8,086 bases of DNA, taken from positions 1 to 8,086 of the forward strand of contig CAYLUN010000165.1 of NCBI GenBank assembly GCA_964386865.1, written 5' to 3'. The notes beneath the pieces are model-generated. The model did no database searches. It was not told where the DNA came from and was given only the letters and a program-made list of their open reading frames with translations. This DNA comes from CAYLUN01 sp964386865. Its GTDB lineage: Bacteria > Verrucomicrobiota > Kiritimatiellia > RFP12 > UBA1067. This document shows positions 1-6,077 of the stretch, piece by piece. Made by a program: the position numbers and the translations under genes. Every line of letters begins with the position of its first letter. Position 1 is the stretch's first letter.

Positions 1-1410
1 CGCGACCTCACGCTGCGCTTCATGCCCGCCAACGGCTCCGCGCTTTGCGTCGGCAAAGACCCGCTCTGGTCGGAGGATGTCTCGCTCTACCGCGTGCGCC
101 TGGAAACCCAGCAGGATTTCGGTCTCGCCAAAGACCACGGCTACTGCGCCCGCCCGCTCAACATCGTCAAGGCCCGCCGCTTCAGCATGGTGCGCTGCGA
201 AACCCTCGGCCCCGGCGGCTGCAGCTGCGAGCGCAAGGTCGAAGACAGCCTCTTCTCGCAGAACCGCTTCGTGACCGACCGCCGCTGGCGCGGCCACGTC
301 TTCAAGTTCTGGGGCGCGGAGCGCGTGATCTTCGAGGACAACCTCCTCACCGGCGACACGCGCGGGTTCGTGATGCAGACCCACTTCGGCGTAAACTACC
401 AGAATTTCATCGCGGGGAACACCGTCGAGCGAACCGTGCTGGGGGGCAATGCGGGCGAAACCTATCTCGTCGAAGGCGCGGGCCTCCTCTACGAAAGCCG
501 CGTCGCATCCGCCACCGGCACCGCGCTCATCACGGAGCGATGGCCCTCGATCCGCGGCAAGGCCGCAGCGGCCTCAGACTGCGTCGGCCGCTTCGTCGTG
601 ATCGCACGCGGCCGCGGGCTCGGCCAGTGGCGGCGCGTCGCGGCCTGCGATCCCGCGGCCCGCGAGCTGCGCGTGGACAGGCCGTGGCGCGTCGCGCCGG
701 ACGCCACCAGCGTCGCGGTCGTGATGAACGGCCTGATCGACACCGTCTTCGTGAACAACTCGGAGACCGACTGCGGCAAGGGGCTCTACCTCTATGGCGC
801 GGGCGCGGTCAACTGCGTGGTCGACCGCCACCTCTGCGACCGCACGCTCGGCGTGACGCTCATGACGCACGACGAGCGCCAGAGCACCGACCCGTCGGAA
901 CGTGAGACCTCACCGGACTTCTTCAACCTGATTCGCGACTGCCGCGTGCACCACGGCGGGGGGCTCATTTGCGGCGCGGGCGGGCGCCTGCCGCTGGAGG
1001 ACGAGCCCGCCGCGCCCCTCGCCAATTTCGCGAACCGCTTTGTTGATAACGAGGTCCAGAACGTCGAGCCCTTCAGCGGCGCGCAGTACGGGGCGAACTG
1101 GACGTGGGGCGGCGGCTGGGACAGCGTCCTGGCGGGCCTCAGCGTGATCCCCATGGACTTGGGCGTCAAGCCCGGCGGCGCCACCAACGGGCCCGCGCGC
1201 ATCACCGGCAACGTCTTCCAGAACAACGGGGTTTCCGGCGCGCGCATCGGCGTCGGCGTCAGCCAGCGCGCCTCGGGCACGCTCTTCCTGCGCACGGCGC
1301 TCTACGATGTCACGACGCCGCTCGTCGACCGCGGCCGCGCCACGCAGAACCTGGAGCCCTCGCTCCGCGCCGACGACGCCTACACGCCCGAGCGCGGCCC
1401 GATCCGGTGA
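1..1410 (+). CDS. Right-handed parallel beta-helix (pectate-lyase-fold) protein, 5'-truncated
   Basis: The reading frame is open from the first base of the window, so this is the last 469 residues of a longer protein. The first in-frame ATG (base 22) is probably internal. What is seen: repeated short strands rich in Asn, Val, Phe and Gly, such as VIFEDNLLTGD (about residues 109-119), TVFVNNSETDCGKGLYLYG (248-266), NLIRDCRVHHGGGLICGAG (309-327) and ARITGNVFQNN (399-409). This is the rung pattern of parallel beta-helix proteins of the pectate-lyase or polysaccharide-lyase type. A non-helix module at about residues 195-241 (FVVIARGRGLGQWRRV, then a strand ending DRPWRVAPDATS) resembles a G-x-G-x-G-Q strand insertion I associate with secreted beta-helix proteins. 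No catalytic residues can be assigned and no C-terminal anchor is visible; the protein simply ends ...ERGPIR. Secretion is expected but the signal peptide lies outside the window. Substrate unknown. The gene converges on the beta-strand repeat gene with a 1-bp gap and no recognisable terminator. Confidence 0.85.
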   Translation, partial: RDLTLRFMPANGSALCVGKDPLWSEDVSLYRVRLETQQDFGLAKDHGYCARPLNIVKARRFSMVRCETLGPGGCSCERKVEDSLFSQNRFVTDRRWRGHVFKFWGAERVIFEDNLLTGDTRGFVMQTHFGVNYQNFIAGNTVERTVLGGNAGETYLVEGAGLLYESRVASATGTALITERWPSIRGKAAAASDCVGRFVVIARGRGLGQWRRVAACDPAARELRVDRPWRVAPDATSVAVVMNGLIDTVFVNNSETDCGKGLYLYGAGAVNCVVDRHLCDRTLGVTLMTHDERQSTDPSERETSPDFFNLIRDCRVHHGGGLICGAGGRLPLEDEPAAPLANFANRFVDNEVQNVEPFSGAQYGANWTWGGGWDSVLAGLSVIPMDLGVKPGGATNGPARITGNVFQNNGVSGARIGVGVSQRASGTLFLRTALYDVTTPLVDRGRATQNLEPSLRADDAYTPERGPIR

Positions 1411-1411
1411 C

Positions 1412-4400
1412 TCACTGAAGAAGGAGCGCAGTGCCGCTGTTGCCGTGCGTCACGGTGAGCAGCCCGGTGCCTGTAAAACGGGTGTCATCGGTGTATCGCG
1501 CGCCGCTCCCGCTAGCCCCGTACGTGCCGGCGTACTTCTGCCGCTCCCCGTACCCAAGCGTGTAAACCCTCACGTTGACGCCTGCGGGCAGGTTGAGCAC
1601 GCCCGAGCCGCCGGCCGCGAAGGTGACGTTCGCGGCCGCGCACACGGCCGCACCGTTCGACAGCGAAAGCGTGCCGCCCGCAACGACGATGTTCGTCGCG
1701 CCGGCTCCGAAGCCGCCAGCCGAAGTCACGGCGAACAGGCCGTTGCTCACGATCACCGCGCCAGAAAGCGCGTTCGTCTGCCCGAGGGTGAGCGAGCCGG
1801 AGCCGGCCTTGACCAGCGTGAGCGGGCCGCTCATGATGCTGCCGACCTTCGCGTAGCTGCTGGCCGTGGAGCCGTTGAGGGTCAGCGCGGACGGCGTCGC
1901 GCAGAGGATGCGCTGGTAGCCCTCGTTCGCCGTACCATTCAGGCTGTCATCATGCGTATCGCTGAGCCGGCTGACGGTGAGCGCGTGGCCGTTGAGATCC
2001 AGCGTCCCTTTGTTGGCGGTGCTGTTGTCCTTCCCCATGCTGAGCGTGGGCGCGACCGCGAACGGCTCGTCGACGCCCAAGCGAAGTACGCCCTGTGAGA
2101 GGGAGACGCCCCGTACGCGATTGCTCACCGAGTTGATGACCAGCGTGCCGGTGTCGTTACGGCCGATTTCGTTCGTCGCCATCGCGAGCCGGCTGTTCAG
2201 GATCACGGTGCCGGCATCCCGGAACGACAGCATGCTCGGCCCCATGTTGGTGATGGTCGTGCGGCCGAGCGAGCCGAGCGTCAGCGTGTTTCCCGAGACG
2301 CTGCCGACCTGCAGTTGTCCGTCTGAGTTGATCCGGATATCGCCGTCCCAGCCGCAGGCGCCGGCGCTGGCCGACCACAGCCCGGAGCGCAAGTCGCTGC
2401 CGCCTGTGATCGAGAGCGTCTCGTCGGTGACGGTCACGCCGCTGGCCAAGACCAGCTTGTTGTAACCGGTCGATGTACTCGTACCCCCTCGAATGCTTGT
2501 ACCGCCGGCGCTCGAGCCGAGGGCGAGCGGGCTGTAGAGCGTAACGCTTTTCGTGTTGTTCGCGAAGCCGACGGTCATCGTGCCAGTGAAGGTATTGGTG
2601 CCATAGAGGTTGGCCGCGCAGCCGAGGGTGACGCTCCCCGTGCCCGAGATCGCCGATGTCGCGGTCTGGCTGAAGGTTCCCGCGCTGGGATAGGCGGCGA
2701 GCGCACCGTCCAGCGTGAGCGCCGCGTCGAGCGTACAGGCGCCGCCGCCCGTGTAGGTGGTGCCGTTCGACGTTCCGACGGTTAGCGAACTGACGCGCTG
2801 GCCGCCCTTCAACGTCAGGGCGCCGGTGCCGGTCTTGGCGACAGCGCGAGCCGCGAGCGCGTAGGCGCCCGCGTCCAGCGTATAGGCGTTGTTCGTGGTC
2901 GCCACGGCGATGTCGCGCGGTGCGACCGCAGCGCCGAGAAGCACGGGGACGGAGGCGACGCCGGAGTCATCGAAGCGCAAATCGGCACCGTCGGCGTACG
3001 GCGCGTCCTCGGGCAGCCAGTTGCCCGCCGTGAAATCCCACGCGTTGTTGCCCGCGTTTCCCTTCCACACCATCGCAGAGGTTGCGCCCGAGCCGACGAC
3101 TTCCAGCGTCACAGCCGTGTCGCCCACGTTCAGCGTCGCGTTAGGATACCGGGGATAAAGCGCAAGCGTACCGTCGCCGCCGTGCGACGGAAAGGTGATC
3201 AAGGTGTAAGAGCCGGCCGGCACGCCGGCGGCCGGCAACGAGAGCGACACCGCATTGGTGCCGTTGAGCGTCAGCGGGCCCCCGAGCACCAGGCTGTCGG
3301 AGGCGCCGGCCGCCGGGCTTTGCAGGTCGAACGAGAGCGAGACGCCGTTCAGGCTCAGCCCCGCAGGGCTCGCAAGCGACAGCGACCCGTAGCCGTTGCC
3401 GGCGAGAGCGACGGAGCTGCCTGGAGCGGCATTCACCGCGCAGGAAACCGTTCCGGTGCCGCCCAGTGACGCACCGGCCAATACGGCGAGCGAGGCCGTA
3501 ACATTAACGGCGCTGTTCACGAGCAGGGTGCCGACGCTGACGGTCGTCGTGCCGGTATAGGTGTTGGTCGCCGCGAGGATCAGCGTGCCGAAATCGATCT
3601 TATCGAACGGGCCGTCGCCGCCGATCGGACAACCGATGGTCGCCGTCACACCGTTCGCGATCTCGAAGCGGCCGCCGGGGTAGACGTTGCCCGCGGTCAC
3701 CGTCAGGTTGCTCAGCCAGAGGCCGCGGTTGGGGTCGTCGAGCGTCAGGCTGTTCTGGACGCGCAAGACGGAGCCGTTCAGCATCAACTGCCGGGGGTTC
3801 CAGACCGGCGGGTTACCGCCGAGGTTCTCCTCGCTGCTGAGCGTCAGCTTGCCTTTGCCAACCATCAGGATCGGCCCTGTGAAATTGGTGTTAGCGGCGG
3901 CCAGTTGGATCTCCTTCATGTCCGCTGAGTTGCGCGGGATATACAGGGTCAGGGCTCCGCCGCCCGCGAGCGGCGCGTAGACGTACATCTGTCGGCGGTC
4001 CGTCTCGTATCCGGTCCCGAGCGTGCCGACGGCCCCGTCGGGAATCGTGATTTTGCCGTAGATTTTGGCCAGCGAGTTGCCGACGCCGTTGTTCATTATT
4101 CCCTTGAGGACCAGGTTGGAGACCGTGATCGAGCTGTTGTCCATGCCTTTCCAGAGGAGCTGTCCCGTGACCGTCAGTGTGTCGCCCGCGAACGTGGGGT
4201 TTCCGGTCATCGGAGACCGCAGCATGTAGTTGGCCACGTAGGTGTCGCCCGCTTTCGGCGCCTGGCCATCGTCCCAGTTCAAGCCGGTGTTGAATGACGT
4301 CGTATTCTGGGCGTCGCCGCCCGTCATAGTGTGCTCCGCCGCCACTCCGCAGCGGACGCCGAACAACAGGGCCAGGGCGGCCAACTCACACCAGCACCGA

Positions 4401-4417
4401 CGACAACGGTTACGCAT
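1412..4417 (-). CDS. Exported autotransporter-associated beta-strand repeat protein
   Basis: This gene encodes 1001 residues. An in-frame GTG lies two codons upstream (4423), but the ATG at 4417 is preferred because AAGGAG sits 7 nt before it, while the GTG would be 1 nt from that site. Residues 1-27 form a signal peptide: basic MRNRCRRC, a hydrophobic LAALALLFGV core and probable cleavage after GVAA. The rest is Gly/Thr/Ser/Ala/Leu-rich beta-strand sequence. Clear autotransporter-associated repeats occur near residues 283-323 (NTYTGTTTVSVGTLLVN), 604-640 (TNTFTGTMTVGF) and 868-920 (LVKAGSGSLTLGQTNALSG). A second module opens near residue 450 with W-K-G-N then W-D and NW, echoing the NTGLNWDDG opening near residue 43. 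The end, YAGTYGASGSGARYTDDTRF then GTGLLTV, is the C-terminal segment I associate with such proteins in Verrucomicrobia-like bacteria. There is no outer-membrane beta-barrel and no PEP-CTERM anchor, so classical type V self-export is unlikely. Probably a secreted or surface structural or adhesive protein; function unknown. Confidence 0.9.
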   Translation of the reverse strand: MRNRCRRCWCELAALALLFGVRCGVAAEHTMTGGDAQNTTSFNTGLNWDDGQAPKAGDTYVANYMLRSPMTGNPTFAGDTLTVTGQLLWKGMDNSSITVSNLVLKGIMNNGVGNSLAKIYGKITIPDGAVGTLGTGYETDRRQMYVYAPLAGGGALTLYIPRNSADMKEIQLAAANTNFTGPILMVGKGKLTLSSEENLGGNPPVWNPRQLMLNGSVLRVQNSLTLDDPNRGLWLSNLTVTAGNVYPGGRFEIANGVTATIGCPIGGDGPFDKIDFGTLILAATNTYTGTTTVSVGTLLVNSAVNVTASLAVLAGASLGGTGTVSCAVNAAPGSSVALAGNGYGSLSLASPAGLSLNGVSLSFDLQSPAAGASDSLVLGGPLTLNGTNAVSLSLPAAGVPAGSYTLITFPSHGGDGTLALYPRYPNATLNVGDTAVTLEVVGSGATSAMVWKGNAGNNAWDFTAGNWLPEDAPYADGADLRFDDSGVASVPVLLGAAVAPRDIAVATTNNAYTLDAGAYALAARAVAKTGTGALTLKGGQRVSSLTVGTSNGTTYTGGGACTLDAALTLDGALAAYPSAGTFSQTATSAISGTGSVTLGCAANLYGTNTFTGTMTVGFANNTKSVTLYSPLALGSSAGGTSIRGGTSTSTGYNKLVLASGVTVTDETLSITGGSDLRSGLWSASAGACGWDGDIRINSDGQLQVGSVSGNTLTLGSLGRTTITNMGPSMLSFRDAGTVILNSRLAMATNEIGRNDTGTLVINSVSNRVRGVSLSQGVLRLGVDEPFAVAPTLSMGKDNSTANKGTLDLNGHALTVSRLSDTHDDSLNGTANEGYQRILCATPSALTLNGSTASSYAKVGSIMSGPLTLVKAGSGSLTLGQTNALSGAVIVSNGLFAVTSAGGFGAGATNIVVAGGTLSLSNGAAVCAAANVTFAAGGSGVLNLPAGVNVRVYTLGYGERQKYAGTYGASGSGARYTDDTRFTGTGLLTVTHGNSGTALLLQ

Positions 4418-4424
4418 AGTCACA

Positions 4425-4430
4425 CTCCTT
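4425..4430 (-). promoter_or_regulatory. Ribosome binding site of the beta-strand repeat gene
   Basis: The - strand reads AAGGAG, followed by 7 nt and then ATG at 4417. This near-consensus Shine-Dalgarno site decides the start codon in favour of the ATG over the GTG at 4423, which would leave a gap of only 1 nt. Confidence 0.75.
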
Positions 4431-4448
4431 CTTCACTAAGTGTTATTT

Positions 4449-4476
4449 ATTATCTGCGGCGCGGGGTAGGAGTCAA
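4449..4476 (-). promoter_or_regulatory. Putative sigma-70-type promoter of the beta-strand repeat gene
   Basis: On the - strand, TTGACT (4476-4471) matches the -35 consensus at 5 of 6 bases. It is followed after 16 bp by GATAAT (4454-4449), which matches the -10 consensus at 5 of 6. The -10 lies in an AT-rich patch (4441-4453) that stands out from the GC-rich surroundings. Transcription would start near 4442, leaving a leader of roughly 25 nt with the AAGGAG site in it. The promoter sits in the 95-bp gap after the signal peptidase gene, so the repeat gene can be expressed on its own; I see no terminator in that gap, so read-through is also possible. Confidence 0.6.
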
Positions 4477-4512
4477 CAGGAAACGGCGGGTGTGTCGTGC
4501 GCCAACAGACCG

Positions 4513-5418
4513 TCACTCGACCTTGCGCTTGCGGTCGGCCGGCGCGTAGATGTAGACCGCCTTTCCGATAATCGAGTCGCGCTGGACAGGGCCGTAGTAG
4601 CGCCCGTCGAAGCTGTTCGTGCTGTTGTCGCCCAGAACGAAGTATTCAGTCGGGCCAAGGGTGACGGTGTCGGACGGCAGGGACAGGCAGAACGTCTTGG
4701 ACGGGTGCCTGCCCGCGCAGGCGTACCCGCAGTGTCCGCCTTTGCGGCCGGAGATGCGCCTGAAGACTGGCGGCTCGGTCACACGCCGCCCGTTCACCGT
4801 GACGTACGGCGGCTCGATGCCGACTGTCTCGCCTGGCAGCCCCACCACGCGCTTCACAAAATAGGCGTTCGGCTGAACCAGCGGAAGCCCCTCCGTCCTG
4901 AAGACGACCACATCGCCGCGCTGCGGCTCATGCGCGCGATACGCGAGACGGCTCACCCACACATGGTCGCCTGGACACGCTTCACCTGCCGCGTCTTTGC
5001 GAATCCCCTTCAGCGTCGGGGACATCGCGCCGGAGGGAAGCTTGAACGGCTGGCCGACGAACGCGCGGAACGCCAGCGCCGCTGCAAGGGGAACGCCAGC
5101 GCAGACAAGCAGGTAACGCCCCCATTTGCGCACGCCCATGCGCGGAAGCGGGTGCCGGAATCCGTCTCCGGCAACGATGCTCCAGAATAGCAGGAGGAGC
5201 AAATTGAGCGGACCGGCGTCGAGGACTGACCACGGCGTCTTCGGATGCATCAGCAGCGTGACCCAAGCAGCCTCGACCCAGGCGAACAGCAGGCCCATCC
5301 CCACGCCTTCCAGCCGCCGCCCGGAGAGAAACTGCGCGGAGCCCGGCAGAACGAGCGTCGGCAGCAGATTGACCCACCGCCGATAACACCCGCCGTCACG
5401 TGAGTAAAGCAGCTTCAT
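4513..5418 (-). CDS. lepB: Signal peptidase I homologue (S26 family) with Ala at the nucleophile position
   Basis: This gene encodes 301 residues. Family S26 enzymes cut signal peptides from exported proteins at the outer face of the inner membrane with a Ser/Lys dyad. Seen here: box B LPSGAMSPTL (127-136), box C RGDVVVFR (167-174), box D KRVVGLPGETV (189-199, with Lys189 as the expected general base) and box E GDNSTNSFDGRYYGPV (263-278). The oddity is in box B. The family pattern is S-G-S-M with the second Ser as nucleophile (Ser90 of E. coli LepB). Here that residue is Ala131 (codon GCG at 5028-5026), while the first Ser (129) is kept. The protein is therefore either a catalytically dead homologue or uses another residue. 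Cys230, Cys234 and Cys244 lie in the insert region where E. coli LepB carries a disulfide. The N-terminal part is longer than a simple anchor: hydrophobic stretches near 17-57, 69-84 and 100-121 suggest three or four membrane passes, including an LPGSAQF-LSGRR motif at 24-35. The Shine-Dalgarno site (AAAGAGA before the ATG) is weak. Confidence 0.88.
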   Translation of the reverse strand: MKLLYSRDGGCYRRWVNLLPTLVLPGSAQFLSGRRLEGVGMGLLFAWVEAAWVTLLMHPKTPWSVLDAGPLNLLLLLFWSIVAGDGFRHPLPRMGVRKWGRYLLVCAGVPLAAALAFRAFVGQPFKLPSGAMSPTLKGIRKDAAGEACPGDHVWVSRLAYRAHEPQRGDVVVFRTEGLPLVQPNAYFVKRVVGLPGETVGIEPPYVTVNGRRVTEPPVFRRISGRKGGHCGYACAGRHPSKTFCLSLPSDTVTLGPTEYFVLGDNSTNSFDGRYYGPVQRDSIIGKAVYIYAPADRKRKVE

Positions 5419-5552
5419 GCAGTCTCTTTGTCGATAACTTCAACGTTCTGCGTTCGGCGTTCGCGTTACCCAATCGTTTGTTCCCGCTCTGCGGGCGGGG
5501 CGCTGGCCGATGACCGTCACGTCTCGCTCGTCGCAGGCTCAGGCCCAAGCGT
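5419..5552. other. Gene-free region upstream of the signal peptidase gene
   Basis: No credible protein gene lies here. On the + strand it holds a degenerate tandem run of CGTTC-like units: CGTTCTG, CGTTCGG, CGTTCG and CGTTAC at 5444-5469. It also has a small perfect hairpin at 5483-5495 (stem CCCGC/GCGGG, loop TCT) without a T-run on either side. Any promoter of the signal peptidase gene should lie here on the - strand, but I find no convincing -35/-10 pair. Confidence 0.5.
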
Positions 5553-5605
5553 CGAAGCGGCGCCCACGCCGCTTCGGGAAGCGACAAGCGGCGAGGGCGC
5601 CGCTT
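5553..5605. repeat. Head-to-head pair of near-identical hairpins (REP/BIME-like)
   Basis: Hairpin A (5553-5576) has a perfect 10-bp stem, CGAAGCGGCG against CGCCGCTTCG, with loop CCCA. Hairpin B (5586-5605) has a perfect 8-bp stem, AAGCGGCG against CGCCGCTT, with loop AGGG. The two 20-base cores are inverted copies of each other: the reverse complement of B differs from A at one base (A/T in the loop). They are 9 bp apart. A third, smaller hairpin (5612-5624, stem GGCGC/GCGCC, loop TAC) follows. Two inverted, near-identical palindromes between genes are the pattern of bacterial interspersed mosaic elements. They lie just downstream of rnpB, so they may also protect or end its transcript. Whether they recur in the genome cannot be judged from this window. 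Confidence 0.65.
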
Positions 5606-5637
5606 CTACAAGGCGCTACGCGCCGAAAAGAATGCGA

Positions 5638-6013
5638 TGACCGCAAGGGTGCGAATAAGCCGGATTCTGTTCACCGCCCCGAAGGGCGGCTCCGATCATT
5701 CATCTAAGCAATCTACCCGGGATCCTATCCGGCAAGCCGGAACGACACGGGCCGCGTCTCGGATCCCCTATTTGATCTTGCTCCAGAGGGGGTTTGCCAT
5801 GCGGCGGCGCTCTCGCAACCGCCCGGCGGTCTCTTACACCGCCTTTTCACCCTTACCCCGCTTGCGCGGGGCGGTCTGTTTTCTGTGGCACTTTCCGTCG
5901 GCGCCGATCTGGCAGCGCCTCTCCGGCCTTAACGGCCGGACCTCTTGCCCTGCGGAGTCCGGACTTTCCTCTGCCGCGCGAAGCGGCAGCGATCGGTCAC
6001 TCCCCTTGCGGCC
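5638..6013 (-). ncRNA. rnpB: RNase P RNA, bacterial type A
   Basis: This is the catalytic RNA of ribonuclease P, which removes 5' leaders from pre-tRNAs. On the - strand the 5' side of the core reads GAGGAAAGTCCGGACTCC and the 3' side reads ACAGAATCCGGCTTAT; together they form helix P4 and are diagnostic. Other conserved parts are GTAAGGGTGAAAAGG, GAGCAAGATCAAATAGGGG and TAGATGAATGA. Ends were set from pairing: P1 is a perfect 9-bp helix between 6003-6011 and 5641-5649, and P2 pairs 5991-5996 with 5692-5697. P3 is a short single hairpin. The GGU that binds the tRNA CCA end is present in CCCGGGTAG. The length, about 375 nt, is normal. Two departures from E. coli: P18 is absent (TTGCTT runs straight into TAGATGAATGA), and an extra hairpin with a CTTG loop lies next to P17 at 5728-5741. 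Ends are good to a few bases. No clear promoter was found, so it may be transcribed from the promoter at 6828-6856. Confidence 0.96.
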
Positions 6014-6077
6014 ACCGCAAAGCGACTTGCGATTGGCTCTAACCGAAGGGCGCCCCCTTCCGGCGGACGCCCCCTGT

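Noticed and set aside
45..905. Long alternative + strand frame inside the beta-helix gene
   Set aside because: Its translation is Arg/Pro-dominated low-complexity sequence, typical of a frame shadow in GC-rich DNA.
1431..1565. Short + strand frame starting GTG after AAGGAG
   Set aside because: The spacing is only 4 nt, the 44-residue product has no recognisable feature, and it is antisense to the well-supported repeat-protein gene.
5612..5624. Intrinsic terminator for rnpB
   Set aside because: There is a 5-bp GC stem, but on the - strand only TTGT follows; without a T-run it is not a convincing terminator.
5716..5721. Possible loss of the tRNA CCA-binding GGU motif in RNase P RNA
   Set aside because: First suspected because the P17 side lacks AAGGU, but the true motif is in CCCGGGTAG and it is present.
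6054..6076. Terminator or attenuator hairpin between the zinc-ribbon gene and rnpB
   Set aside because: Only short, competing G/C runs (GGGCG against CGCCC around a long loop) and no T-run; nothing stable enough to call.
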